Notes: generated by a model from the letters alone, not told the origin. DNA of 64,000 nucleotides from Solirubrobacteraceae bacterium (GCA_017882455.1 JADGPL010000008.1:62001-126000), one strand, 5' to 3'. Positions 1 to 10,304 are shown, counted from the first letter of the stretch. Program-made: numbers and translations.

Positions 1-1342
1 CCGCGCGTGCCTCGGTGACGGCCTTGGCGCCGTCCTCGCCCACGAGCAGCTCGGGCTTCAAGGTGGCGCTGTTGACGAGGTCGAGGATCGGCTCGCGCCC
101 GGTTGAGGCCAGCGTGGCGTCGAGCGCGATCACGGTGGTCTCGCCGCCGAAGGCGTGAGATGCGGTCGCGAGGACGGTCAGCGAACCCCCCTCGCGGAGG
201 TTGCGGGCGGCGGCGAGCGCCTTGCGCGCGGCATGCGGGTTGAGCGCGTCGAGGGTGTCGATCAGCACGAGCGCATGCCCACCGCGTGTGGCCACGCGCT
301 TGGCGGCGTCGATGGCACGCTCGACCGCCTGCCCCTGCGAGTCGACCGAGGCGGCGAAGCTGAGCGCGGCCGCGGGCGCGACGGGGCCCTCCTGCCAGTC
401 CTGGATCTCCTCGGGCCTGGCACCGGCGAGCACGAGGCTGACCTCGAGGTCCTCGCGGGCGCTGACCGCGTCGAGTACGCGGCGCAGCGTCTCGGTCTTG
501 CCGGAGTGCCTGGAACCGACGATCACCGCGCGCGAGCCGCGCCCGAGCGGCGTCAGCCACTCGATCGCCTCGAGCGTCGGGTCCTTGGAGTCGAGCGCCA
601 GGCGCTCGCTCGGCCAGGCCACCGGAAGGTCCTCGTAGCGGGCGCCCTCGGACACGGCGTCCGCCGAGGCGCCGTTGATCGTGTCGATCCGGACCAGCGA
701 GGGGTAGCGCTCGGAGCGACGGGGCGTGCGCACGGGCCCGGTGACGCGATCGCCGGAGACGAGCTCGCAGCGGCGCACCTGAGCGGCGGAGATGTAGACG
801 TCGTCGTCGGAGGGCTCGGGCGGGTCGACGCGCAGGAAGGCGGAGCCGTTGCCGAGAACCTCGACCACGCCCGCTGCGATACGCGCCGCGGCCTCCGCGC
901 CAGGCTCCTCTGAGCGCTCATCGCCCTTACGGGAGCTGTCCCTGCGGGAGCTGTCGCTCGCGGGCGACCCCGCTCGCGAGCCCCTGCCTCTCCCCCGCCT
1001 GGCGCGCCCGGAGGATGCTTCGTCGCTCTCCTCGCTGTCGCTGCTCGCCTCGGCCTCGCTGCCGTCCTCTGCCCCACCCTCGTCCTTCGCGGCGGTGCTC
1101 GAGGCGCGACGCGAGCGCGGCGAGCGGCGCCTGCGAGTGCGTGCCGGGCGCTCCTCCTCGTCCTCGTCGACCCCATCCGTGGAGTCCGTTGCGTCCTTGG
1201 GCTCGCCGGGCTCGCCGAGGATCGCGTCGATCAGCTCGGCCTTGCGCAGTCGCCTGAACCCGTCGAGGCCTACCTCGTCGGCGATCGCATGGAGGTCGGA
1301 GAGAGGGCTTGCCTCCAGCTCGGAGCGCTCGAGTACTGCCAT
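1..1342 (-). CDS. Divergent transcription termination factor Rho-like protein (partial, C-terminus off the left edge)
   Basis: Translation shows a Rho N-terminal helical domain (residues about 1-45), a long charged Ser/Arg/Glu linker (about 46-150), a Rho-type cold-shock RNA-binding domain (VYISAAQVRR, about 155-225) and a RecA-like ATPase core. The P-loop is GSRHSGKT (about 275-283) and Walker B reads ALVLIDTLDAL. The order and the AARNLREGGSLTVLATA block identify the Rho family. Several hallmarks are changed: the usual LIDERPEEV with the catalytic Glu reads VLAGARPEEI, the segment between Walker B and AARN is much shorter than usual (Q-loop missing), and the EEFKGTGN R-loop is absent. It may be a specialised or inactive Rho paralogue. 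The ATG at 1342 has a good AAGGA ribosome site. It lies 80 bases downstream of folP on the same strand. Family is clear; activity is uncertain. Confidence 0.85.
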   Translation of the reverse strand, partial: MAVLERSELEASPLSDLHAIADEVGLDGFRRLRKAELIDAILGEPGEPKDATDSTDGVDEDEEERPARTRRRRSPRSRRASSTAAKDEGGAEDGSEAEASSDSEESDEASSGRARRGRGRGSRAGSPASDSSRRDSSRKGDERSEEPGAEAAARIAAGVVEVLGNGSAFLRVDPPEPSDDDVYISAAQVRRCELVSGDRVTGPVRTPRRSERYPSLVRIDTINGASADAVSEGARYEDLPVAWPSERLALDSKDPTLEAIEWLTPLGRGSRAVIVGSRHSGKTETLRRVLDAVSAREDLEVSLVLAGARPEEIQDWQEGPVAPAAALSFAASVDSQGQAVERAIDAAKRVATRGGHALVLIDTLDALNPHAARKALAAARNLREGGSLTVLATASHAFGGETTVIALDATLASTGREPILDLVNSATLKPELLVGEDGAKAVTEARA

Positions 1343-1422
1343 GGTGTTCCTTCTTTCGTCGGGGGGGGCGGTTGGCGTCCGGCCGCGTTGGACAGCGGTC
1401 GGCACCCGTGTTGACCTTCAGC

Positions 1423-2367
1423 CTAGCGTCTCGCCGGGGGAGCCGAGGCGCGCGCTGCGCCCGGCTCCAGCCGGTCGTAGCGGATTTCCTCGCCCAGGGC
1501 CAGATCCCTGCTCGGCTCGAGCTCGCCCGCGAGCGCCGCCCGTACCGCGAGGAAGTCCGCCGCGGCGGCAACGTCGTGCACGCGGAAGATGTGCGCGCCG
1601 TGCTCGACGCCGTGGGCGAGCGCGGCCAGCGTGCCGGCCAGCCGCTCCCGCGGCGCGCGTCCGGTGAGCGCGCCGATGAAGTCCTTGCGCGATACGGCCA
1701 TCAGCAGCGGCCTGTCGAGCTCGTGCAGTCGCTCGATCTCGCCGAGCAGGCGAATCGTCTGGGCGGGCGTCTTGGCGAAGTCGGGGCCGGGATCGACGAT
1801 CAGCTGCTCCCGGCTCACCCCGCGGGCCAGCGCGATCTCGATGCGCTCGCCCAGGAAGGCGAGCACCTCGCCGGTTACGTCGTCGTAGAGGTCTGGGTCC
1901 TGCAGCCGTTCGCGGGGCGTGGCGCGCGTGTGCATCACGACGAGCGCGGCGCCGCTGCTCGCGCACACCTCGGCCAGGCCCTCGTCGCGCAGCCCGCTGA
2001 CGTCGTTGACGATCCTCGCCCCGGCCGCGATCGCCGCGCGGGCGACCGCCGGCTTGTAGGTGTCGACGGACACGAGCGCGCCGAGCTCTCCGGTCACGCG
2101 CTCGATCAGCGGCGCGACCCGCTCGATCTCCTCCTCGACCGCCACGGGCGGGCGCCCCGTCGATGCTGACTCACCGCCGATGTCCAGGATGTCGGCGCCG
2201 GCCGCCAGCAGCTCGGCCGCCAGGCCCAGCTGCGCGTCGAGGCCCGCATGCAGGCCGCCGTCGCTGAAGGAGTCGGGAGAGGCGTTGACGATGCCCATCA
2301 ACAGCGGGCGCGGACCGAGCTCGAGCGCCAGATCGCCGGCGCGCAGGGTGTGAGCGGGCGCGTTCAC
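1423..2367 (-). CDS. folP: Dihydropteroate synthase
   Basis: Condenses 6-hydroxymethyl-dihydropterin pyrophosphate with p-aminobenzoate in cytoplasmic folate synthesis. With a GTG start at 2367 the protein has 314 residues, slightly above the usual 270-290. Pterin-binding TIM-barrel motifs are in order: MGIVNASPDSFSDGG (24-38), LDIGGES (61-67), VSVDTYKP (99-106), VDPGPDFAKT (191-200), SRKDFIG (226-232) and RVHDV (262-266). The extra length is a C-terminal tail of about 35 residues. The start is chosen because GTG overlaps the glpD stop by four bases (GTGA), a coupling seen repeatedly in this window; an upstream in-frame ATG at 2505 would sit far inside glpD and lacks family similarity. Pairing with glpD rather than other folate genes is unusual. 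Identity is secure. Confidence 0.93.
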   Translation of the reverse strand: MNAPAHTLRAGDLALELGPRPLLMGIVNASPDSFSDGGLHAGLDAQLGLAAELLAAGADILDIGGESASTGRPPVAVEEEIERVAPLIERVTGELGALVSVDTYKPAVARAAIAAGARIVNDVSGLRDEGLAEVCASSGAALVVMHTRATPRERLQDPDLYDDVTGEVLAFLGERIEIALARGVSREQLIVDPGPDFAKTPAQTIRLLGEIERLHELDRPLLMAVSRKDFIGALTGRAPRERLAGTLAALAHGVEHGAHIFRVHDVAAAADFLAVRAALAGELEPSRDLALGEEIRYDRLEPGAARASAPPARR

Positions 2368-4151
2368 GGCATCGCGGGCGGCGCGGTCGCGGCCGTCGCG
2401 GGCGTCTCGACGCTCGCCGGACGCTCCACCTCGGCGAGGATTCCCTCGGCGCCGGCCTCCTCGGCGAAGCGGGTGAGCTCGAGCGCGAGGCGCTCGGCGC
2501 TCCATCCGAGCTCACGGGCGAGAACGTCGCCGACGAGCTCCACCGGACGGGTGGCATCGCCGCTGGAGGGATCCTCGCCGACGAGCTCGCGCGCGGCCAG
2601 CAGGCCCAGGCGGGTGCGCCGCAGCAGCACGTCGCCGATCGAGCGAGCCTGCTCGTGGCGCGCGGCGAGCGCCACCTCGGCGAGCAGGTCGGGCAGCCCG
2701 GCGACGATCGGCTGTGCCAGCTCCCCGCGGTCGGCGGCGAGCGCGAGCACGTCGTGGGCCGCGTGGCCGTAGCGCGAGGCGAGCTGCTGGTAGGAGCCCT
2801 CGGGCACGCCCTCCACGCGCGGGAGCTCCTCGACGTCGATGGCCTGCCCCAGCGGGATTTCGTGTGTGCGGCAGAGCGCGTCGCGGGCGTCGCGCTCGAC
2901 CAGGCGGTCGACGGTCATCTTGGCCATCCGCCGCCAGGTCGTGAGCTTGCCGCCCGTGATCGTGATCATCCCGGAGGAGGTCTCATACAGCTCGGCCTTG
3001 CGCGAGATGTCCACGGACTTCTTCGGATCGCCGGTGGAGATCAGCGGGCGCACGCCGGCGAAGGCGCCCGTCAGATCGCCGGGTCCGAGCGTGATGTGAA
3101 AGAAGCCGTTGACGGCATCGAGCAGGTAGTCGATGTCCTCGTTCGAGGGCCTGATGTGCTCGAGCGGACCCTCATAGTCGTTGTCCGTGGTCCCCACCAG
3201 CGCGTGCCCGAGCCAGGGCAGCGCGAAGATCGAGCGCCCGCTGCCGGCCGGCACGATCGCGCCACCGACGAGCGGCAGCTCGGAATGGCGGATCGTGATG
3301 TGGGTGCCGCGGCTCGGCCTGATGCGCGGCAGCTCGGCCTCCTCGTGCAGCTCCCGCGGGCGCAGCTCATCGGCCCACACGCCGGTCGCGTTCACGACGT
3401 TGGCGGCGCGCACCTGGAAGCGCTCGCCGCTCTCGGTGTCGAGGACCTCGACGCCGTCGGCGCGGCCGTCGCGCTCGAGCAGCCCGGTGACGTCGAGGCG
3501 GTTGGCGCAGACCGCGCCGAAGCGCTCGGCCTCCCCGAGGACGGTGAGCACGAGGCGCACATCGTCGGTCTGGCAGTCGTAGAACAGATAGCCGCTGGTC
3601 GGCTCGCGCGCGGCCAGCGCAGGGAGCAGCTCGATCACCTCCTCGCCGGAGATCACGCGGTGGCGCTCGGGGCTCCAGGAGTCGGCGCCTCCGCCCTGGG
3701 GCAGGGGCGCGGCCGCGTTCTGTGCCCGCTCGCCGCGGGCGCGTTTGCCCCGCCGCGTGCGCAGGCGGTCGCGGTCGACCGACATCACGTCATAGAGGTT
3801 CAGGCCGACGCCCACGAGCCTGTCGGGGTGGGCGCCCTCGAAGGCGGGGACGACCAGCGGCAGTGGGCGCACGAGATGCGGTGCCAGCGCCACCATCAGC
3901 TGGCGCTCGAGCAGCGCCTCGCGCACGAGGCCGAGGTCGAAGTTCTGCAGGTAGCGCAGCCCGCCGTGGACGAGCTTGCTCGAGCGGCTCGAGGTGCCCG
4001 AGGCGAAGTCGGCGCGCTCGAGCAGGGCCACGCTGTAGCCACGGCTGGCGGCGTCGAGCGCTACGCCGGCGCCGGTGATGCCGCCACCGACAACCACCAC
4101 GTCGAACTCGTCCCGGCTGAGGGCCGCCAGGGCCTGGCTGCGCTCGATCAC
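2364..4151 (-). CDS. glpD: Glycerol-3-phosphate dehydrogenase (FAD-dependent)
   Basis: Oxidises sn-glycerol-3-phosphate to dihydroxyacetone phosphate at the inner face of the membrane, passing electrons to quinone. The 595-residue protein begins with an FAD-binding Rossmann motif (VVVGGGITGAG, about residues 19-29), followed by the family signature LVHGGLRYLQ, later the substrate-domain motif RPLISTGDPKKS and TGGKLTTWRRMA, and a C-terminal helical domain. Length is near the usual 500-580; the excess comes from a basic insert around residues 135-160 (RTRRGKRARG...) and a short C-terminal tail. It starts 30 bases after pntB and its TGA overlaps the folP GTG, so it appears to be in a pntAA-pntAB-pntB-glpD-folP-rho transcription unit. 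No glpF or glpK is visible. Confident call. Confidence 0.95.
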   Translation of the reverse strand: MIERSQALAALSRDEFDVVVVGGGITGAGVALDAASRGYSVALLERADFASGTSSRSSKLVHGGLRYLQNFDLGLVREALLERQLMVALAPHLVRPLPLVVPAFEGAHPDRLVGVGLNLYDVMSVDRDRLRTRRGKRARGERAQNAAAPLPQGGGADSWSPERHRVISGEEVIELLPALAAREPTSGYLFYDCQTDDVRLVLTVLGEAERFGAVCANRLDVTGLLERDGRADGVEVLDTESGERFQVRAANVVNATGVWADELRPRELHEEAELPRIRPSRGTHITIRHSELPLVGGAIVPAGSGRSIFALPWLGHALVGTTDNDYEGPLEHIRPSNEDIDYLLDAVNGFFHITLGPGDLTGAFAGVRPLISTGDPKKSVDISRKAELYETSSGMITITGGKLTTWRRMAKMTVDRLVERDARDALCRTHEIPLGQAIDVEELPRVEGVPEGSYQQLASRYGHAAHDVLALAADRGELAQPIVAGLPDLLAEVALAARHEQARSIGDVLLRRTRLGLLAARELVGEDPSSGDATRPVELVGDVLARELGWSAERLALELTRFAEEAGAEGILAEVERPASVETPATAATAPPAMP

Positions 4152-4181
4152 GCGCCCAGTCTCGCAGAGCGTCTCGCGCCG

Positions 4182-5662
<1,481 letters not shown>

Positions 5663-5666
<4 letters not shown>

Positions 5667-6004
5667 GCGCTCTTCCCCTTGCCGTCGTCCTCGCCCGAGC
5701 CGGGCGGAGGCTTGGGCTTGGTCTTGAACATCTCGAGCATGCGATCGGTGACGAGGAAGCCGCCGACGACGTTGATCGTCCCGAAGGCGATCGCGATCAC
5801 GAGGATGATCTTGTTGAAGGTGCCGTTGCCCGAGAGCCCGACGATCAACAGGCCACCGAGCAGCACGATCCCGTGGATCGCGTTGGTGCCCGACATCAGC
5901 GGCGTGTGCAGCGTGTTGGGCACCTTGGAGATGACCACGAAGCCGATGAAGCCGGCAAGCACGAGGATGGCGAGGTTGGTGGTGAGGGTGCTCGCGAGGA
6001 TCAT
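5663..6004 (-). CDS. pntAB: NAD(P) transhydrogenase subunit alpha part 2 (membrane part)
   Basis: A 113-residue membrane protein with three to four hydrophobic helices (LAILVLAGFIGFVVISKVPN, about residues 10-30; the segment after NTLHTPLMSGTNAIHGIV; and a helix near 78-95). NTLHTPLMSGTNAIHG is the hallmark of the membrane domain of subunit alpha. It supplies the transmembrane part missing from pntAA. It is coupled at both ends by four-base overlaps: its ATG overlaps the pntAA stop and its TGA overlaps the pntB GTG. The short charged C-terminus after the last helix is cytoplasmic by prediction. Confidence 0.95.
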
Positions 6005-7134
6005 GACGTGGAGGCCTCCACCGCCGCCTTTGCTCCCGGGTTGACGATCTCGCCGTCGCGCACGACGCAGGAGCCCTTGACGATCTCGTCGTCGAAGTCG
6101 AGGCTGAGGGCGCCGCCCTCCCCCACGAACAGCTCGAGCAGCGCGAGCACGTTGCGCGCGAACAGCTGCGAGGAGTGCTCGGCCATGCTCGCCGGCAGGT
6201 TCAGCGGGGAGACGATCTTTACCTCGTGGCGCACGACCGTCTGGCCGGGCTCTGTCAGCTCGCAGTTGCCGCCCGCCTCGCCGGCCAGATCGACGATCAC
6301 AGAGCCGGGCTTCATGCCTTCGACGGCCTCGGCCGTGACGAGCCTCGGCGCCGGGCGCCCGGGCACGAGCGCTGTGGTTATGACCACGTCAAAGCCCTTG
6401 ATCGCGTCGTTCATGGCCTGCTGCTGGCGCGCGCGCTCCTCCTCGGTCAGCTCGCGGGCGTAGCCGCCCTCGCCGCTTGCCTCGAGGCCCAGGTCGAGCC
6501 ACTGGGCGCCGAGCGATTCGACCTGCTCGGCGACCTCGGGACGCACGTCGTAGCCGGTCGTCCTCGCCCCCAGGCGCTTGGCCGTGGCGAGCGCCTGCAG
6601 GCCGGCGACCCCGACCCCGAGCACGAGCACCTTGGCCGGCGGGATCGTGCCGGCGGCGGTCATCAGCATCGGGTAGAAGCGCCCCATCTCCTCGGCGCCG
6701 AGCAGGGCGGCGCGGTAGCCGGCGACGTTGCTCTGCGAGGAGAGAGCGTCCATGGCCTGGGCGCGGGATATGCGCGGAATCGACTCCATCGCGAAGGCGG
6801 TCGCACCGGCGTCGGCGAGCGCGCGCGTGGTCTGGGGGCTCGTGAGGGGCGCCAAGAAGCCGATCAGGATCGAGCCGGACCCGAGCCCGCGGATCGCCTG
6901 AGGGTCCGGAGGCGCGATCGTGAGCACGACGTCGCAGCCCCACACCTCGCCGGCGTCGCTCGTGATCTGCGCTCCGGCCTCGGTGAAGGCGGCGTCGCTG
7001 AGCAGCGCGTCGGCGCCGGCGCCGCTCTGCACGACGACGTCAAGGCCCTTGGCCTTGAGCTTGCTCACGACCTCGGGGACGAGCGCAACACGATGCTCGC
7101 CCGCCGCGGTCTCCTTCGGAACACCGATCCGCAT
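6001..7134 (-). CDS. pntAA: NAD(P) transhydrogenase subunit alpha part 1 (NAD-binding)
   Basis: NAD(H)-binding soluble subunit of proton-translocating transhydrogenase, 377 residues. The N-terminus MRIGVPKETAAGEHRVALVP is typical of the PntA/alanine dehydrogenase superfamily; the Rossmann nucleotide fold is at GVGVAGLQALATAKRLGA (about 170-190), followed by YDVRPEVAEQVESLGAQWL. The frame stays open upstream to 7752, but family similarity begins at the ATG at 7134, so the longer frame is rejected; no strong ribosome site is seen. First gene of the pnt operon, divergent from the adenosyltransferase gene across 66 bases, which probably holds both promoters. It could be confused with alanine dehydrogenase, but linkage to pntAB and pntB settles it. 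Confidence 0.94.
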   Translation of the reverse strand: MRIGVPKETAAGEHRVALVPEVVSKLKAKGLDVVVQSGAGADALLSDAAFTEAGAQITSDAGEVWGCDVVLTIAPPDPQAIRGLGSGSILIGFLAPLTSPQTTRALADAGATAFAMESIPRISRAQAMDALSSQSNVAGYRAALLGAEEMGRFYPMLMTAAGTIPPAKVLVLGVGVAGLQALATAKRLGARTTGYDVRPEVAEQVESLGAQWLDLGLEASGEGGYARELTEEERARQQQAMNDAIKGFDVVITTALVPGRPAPRLVTAEAVEGMKPGSVIVDLAGEAGGNCELTEPGQTVVRHEVKIVSPLNLPASMAEHSSQLFARNVLALLELFVGEGGALSLDFDDEIVKGSCVVRDGEIVNPGAKAAVEASTS

Positions 7135-7200
7135 CTGAGGTGCGAGAACGTATCCGATCCCACGGATGGGCGGCGCCTCGGTATGCGAAACTCGAAGCCG

Positions 7201-7815
7201 ATGACCGTCAACCTGACCCGCATCTACACCAAGCTCGGCGATGGCGGGGAGACCCACCTCGGGGACATGAGCCGCGTCTCCAAGCTGCACCCCCGGGTCG
7301 AGGCCTATGGCACCGTCGACGAGCTCAACGCGACGATCGGCGTGGCGCTGCTGGCGCCCGGCATGCCCGAGCTCCTCGCCACGTGGCTGCGGCGGATCCA
7401 GAACGACCTGCTCGACGTCGGCGCAGACCTGTCCGTTCCCGAGCCTGTCTCCGACCACCCGGGCGAGGACGCCCCCCGCGCGCGGCTGCGAGTCGACGCG
7501 GACTACACGGCCTGGCTCGAGCAGGCCTGCGACGAGGTCAACGACCGCCTGGAGCCGTTGCGCTCGTTCGTGATCCCGGGCGGCACACCGGCTGCGGCCC
7601 ACCTGCACGTCTGCCGCACGGTCTGCCGGCGCGCCGAGCGACGCACGATCGCGATCGGCGACGAGGTCAACGCCGAGGTGGTGCGCTACCTCAACCGTCT
7701 CTCGGACCTGCTGTTCATCCTCAGCCGGGCCGCGAATGCGCCGGGGGGCCACGCCGAGCCCCTATGGGCGCCGGGCGCGCACGCGACGGGCGAGACGCCC
7801 GCCGATCCCGCCTAG
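7201..7815 (+). CDS. Cob(I)alamin adenosyltransferase, PduO/MMAB type
   Basis: Transfers the adenosyl group of ATP to cob(I)alamin, making coenzyme B12. The N-terminal signature MTVNLTRIYTKLGDGGETHLGD matches the PduO-type ATP-binding motif (IYTKxGDxGxT); YGTVDELNA, the helical FVIPGGTPAAAHLHVCRTVCRRAER block and ELNRLSD-like VVRYLNRLSDLLFILSRAAN motif follow. The protein has 204 residues, near the usual 185-200, plus an extended tail. An in-frame ATG at 7183 is an alternative start. It lies at the end of the B12-uptake cluster and converges on its last gene with a three-base overlap, so its likely job is to convert imported corrinoid into the adenosyl cofactor. Function is well supported; membership in the B12 regulon is inference from position. 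Confidence 0.93.
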   Translation: MTVNLTRIYTKLGDGGETHLGDMSRVSKLHPRVEAYGTVDELNATIGVALLAPGMPELLATWLRRIQNDLLDVGADLSVPEPVSDHPGEDAPRARLRVDADYTAWLEQACDEVNDRLEPLRSFVIPGGTPAAAHLHVCRTVCRRAERRTIAIGDEVNAEVVRYLNRLSDLLFILSRAANAPGGHAEPLWAPGAHATGETPADPA

Positions 7816-8510
7816 CGGGTGCGGCCCGCGCGCCGAGGGGGCCAGCGGCGATTGGCGCCGCGCAGCGCGGCGACGGCGATGGCCGCCCAGAAGGACGCGA
7901 CCAGGTAGCCGCCGAGGACGTCGCTGGGCATGTGCCAGGCGAGCATCAGCAGCGACACGCCGACGGCGAGCGCAAAGACGGCGGCGAGCACCGCGGTCAG
8001 GCGCCGCAGGCGCGGCGGTGAGACGAGCACTGCACATAGGCCGAGCGTGAGCGCGGCTGTGGAATGACCGCTCGGCCAAGAGGCGGCGCCGATGGAGACG
8101 CCGTCGAAGCTCTGATGACTGTGGGCGAGCAGCGGCTTGAGGGTCTCGGCCGTCAGCGGCGCCAGGCCCATCACGCAGGCGACGGCAAAGGCGGTGCGCG
8201 GGCGCTCGCGGGCGACGGCCACGGCGACGAGCGCGATGCCCCAGAGCACGAACAGCAGCGGGTCGAGCAGGTGGAGCAGGTCGTTTGCGATCGAGGCGAT
8301 CCGGGGGTGCGCGAGCAGCGTGAAGTCGTGCAGCAGCACTGCGTCGCGCAGCTGCAGGGGGGGCACGAGCTCGGCCAGCGGCCACAGCAGCGCGGCCGCC
8401 GCCAGGCACAGGCCAGCGAGGCCCAGGGCGCCGCGCGGCCCCGGCAAGCGGGCGCGCTCGACCATCGGCCGGGCGCGCACGGCAGGCGCGCTGTAGGCGT
8501 GTCCGGGCAT
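7812..8510 (-). CDS. PAP2-family membrane phosphatase
   Basis: A 232-residue integral membrane protein with about five or six hydrophobic helices. Motifs of the PAP2 acid phosphatase superfamily are present: a K-P-L-L segment in ETLKPLLAHSHQSFDG, the PSGH motif in SWPSGHSTAAL, and the third motif H-x3-D in LAWHMPSDVLGGYL. The first motif is less canonical (Lys-Pro kept, no clear Arg-Pro). It follows the S-component fusion gene after 21 bases and so is probably the last gene of the cobalamin operon. Typical substrates are phospholipid or prenyl phosphates. A role in removing phosphate from a corrinoid intermediate would fit the context but nothing in the sequence proves it. Confidence 0.8.
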   Translation of the reverse strand: MPGHAYSAPAVRARPMVERARLPGPRGALGLAGLCLAAAALLWPLAELVPPLQLRDAVLLHDFTLLAHPRIASIANDLLHLLDPLLFVLWGIALVAVAVARERPRTAFAVACVMGLAPLTAETLKPLLAHSHQSFDGVSIGAASWPSGHSTAALTLGLCAVLVSPPRLRRLTAVLAAVFALAVGVSLLMLAWHMPSDVLGGYLVASFWAAIAVAALRGANRRWPPRRAGRTR

Positions 8511-8531
8511 GCCTTCAGGGTAGAGCGGTTG

Positions 8532-10304
8532 CTAAAGGGCGCCTGAAAGCCCGCTCAGCAGCGGCTCGAGGGCGGCGCCGAGGACCCCGAGTATGCGCTC
8601 GAGCCTGCGGCTCACCCGAGCGCCCGCGCGGGCGGGCGTGCTCCCCGCGGCTGTCGCCGTGCGGGCCACCGGCTCGATCGGAAACGGCCTGCCGGCGATC
8701 GCGGTGAGCGCCTGCGCGGTGACCCACACGGGCGTCTGTGAGCCGGTGCGCGAGTAGCGCACGCTCCCGTCGGGCGCGAGCAGGCTCTCCAGGTAGCCCA
8801 GCGGCGAGCGGCTGCCCTGGCGCCGGACCCCATCGACGTTGCGCCCGGCGGCGATCAGCGCCTGGATCGCCCAGGCGCTGGACTGGGCGTTTGACTGTCC
8901 GCCGGGCTCCTGGGGATAGCCGCCGTCGAGGTTCTGGGCGCGCAGTAGGAAGCTGACGGCGCGGGCAACGACCGGCCCGCTCCGCACCCCGGCGTCCACG
9001 AGCGCCTGGAGCACCGCCGAGGTGTCATCGACGTCGCTGCCGCCACCTCGCGTGGCGAAGCCGAAGCCGCCGTCGGAATCCTGCTGGCGAGCGAGCCAGC
9101 GCCCGGCGCTGCGCACGAGCGGGCTGCTCGCCGGGTATCCGGCCGCGCGCAGGGCGAAGACGCCGAAGGCGGTGAGGCTGGCGAGATGCCCGAAGGAGCC
9201 GTCGCTGTCGCGCAGGCGCAGCAGCCTGGCCACAGGATCGCCGCCGGGCAGCGAGCGCACGGTTGCGCCGCAGGCGCGCAGGGCGAGGATAGTGCGCTCC
9301 AGATCGCCGGCGCCCTGCAGGCTCGCGGACTGCGCGCGGATGGCGTCCAGCACCGTGTGGCCCCCGCGGCGCAGGCTCAGCGGATCGCGCCCGGCGGCGG
9401 CCAGCCCGATGGCCACCCACGAGGAGTAGAGCTCGCTGCTCGCCTGCCCGCGCGCGGCGCCGAAGCCCCCATCGCCGTTCTGGGCGCCGGCGAGAAAGGA
9501 GAGCTCGCGGGAGATGTCCGCTCGTGCCGCGGCCGCCGCAGCGGCGGCCGTTGCCGGCGTGGCGGCCCCCGCGGGCGCGGGCGCGGGCGCCCCGATCGCG
9601 ACAGTCACGACGGCGAGTAGCAGGGCGATCGTGGACAGTCCGATGAGCTGGGAGTTGAGCGCTGCGCTCCCGGCCTCGCCGACGGGGGTGACGTCGAGCG
9701 GCTCCCAGCTGACCTCCAGGCGCGTGCGGACGCGCTCGAGCATGCGCAGCAGGACGCCACCGAAGGCCAGCGCGAAGAGGAAGCTTGCGAGCACGTGGGT
9801 GACGTCGAAGACGACGCCCGTTCCGAGCACCAGCCCGAAGCCGGCGAGGCTGTGATTGCCGGTTCCGATCCAGACGTAGAGGTCGAGCAGCAGGTTGAAG
9901 ACCTCGGCGGCGAGGGCGCAGGCGAGGGCGAGCATGAGCGGGCCGACCCGCCGTGAGGTGGCTCGCCCGAGCGCGGCGCCGATCAGCCCGACGATGCCCC
10001 AGCCGAGCATCTGCCATGGCGTCCAGGGTCCCTCGCCGAGCAGGATGTTGGATGCGAGGCCGGATATGGCGCCGACGGCGAACCCGGGGGCGGCGCCGAA
10101 GGCGACGCCGCTGACGAGCACGATGGCGGTGATGGGCTTGACGTCGGGCACGGCCGCGAAGGCGTCACGCCCGAGCGCGGCCAGGGCGGCGAGCGTGGCC
10201 ACGACTGCAAGCAGCTTGGCGGGAGGGTGCGAGCGCTCATACCACCAGAAGGCGAGCCCGAGGGCGCCGAGGACCACGACGAAGGAGGCCAGCTGCCAGC
10301 TCAC
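8532..10304 (-). CDS. ECF transporter S component fused to a transcobalamin-like alpha/alpha-barrel domain (predicted cobalamin)
   Basis: With the GTG start at 10304 (overlapping the ecfA stop as GTGA) the protein has 590 residues. Residues 1-190 form an ECF S-component membrane domain with about six helices and family-typical segments PDVKPITAIVLVSGVAFG (53-70) and LGEGPWTPWQMLGWGIVG (89-106). An extra hydrophobic helix (about 220-238) precedes an Ala/Pro-rich linker (239-262). Residues 265-545 contain repeated Q-N/D-x-DGG-F/Y motifs (QNGDGGFG 275-282, RDSDGSFG 365-372, QDSDGGFGF 408-416, QNLDGGYP 457-464) and QTPVWVTAQALTAIAG (523-538), typical of squalene-cyclase/prenyltransferase repeats and of the N-terminal barrel of transcobalamin. 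The seventh helix should place this barrel outside the cell. Cobalamin specificity is inferred from the riboswitch, the DUF4430 partners and the adenosyltransferase. Confidence 0.82.
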   Translation of the reverse strand: MSWQLASFVVVLGALGLAFWWYERSHPPAKLLAVVATLAALAALGRDAFAAVPDVKPITAIVLVSGVAFGAAPGFAVGAISGLASNILLGEGPWTPWQMLGWGIVGLIGAALGRATSRRVGPLMLALACALAAEVFNLLLDLYVWIGTGNHSLAGFGLVLGTGVVFDVTHVLASFLFALAFGGVLLRMLERVRTRLEVSWEPLDVTPVGEAGSAALNSQLIGLSTIALLLAVVTVAIGAPAPAPAGAATPATAAAAAAAARADISRELSFLAGAQNGDGGFGAARGQASSELYSSWVAIGLAAAGRDPLSLRRGGHTVLDAIRAQSASLQGAGDLERTILALRACGATVRSLPGGDPVARLLRLRDSDGSFGHLASLTAFGVFALRAAGYPASSPLVRSAGRWLARQQDSDGGFGFATRGGGSDVDDTSAVLQALVDAGVRSGPVVARAVSFLLRAQNLDGGYPQEPGGQSNAQSSAWAIQALIAAGRNVDGVRRQGSRSPLGYLESLLAPDGSVRYSRTGSQTPVWVTAQALTAIAGRPFPIEPVARTATAAGSTPARAGARVSRRLERILGVLGAALEPLLSGLSGAL

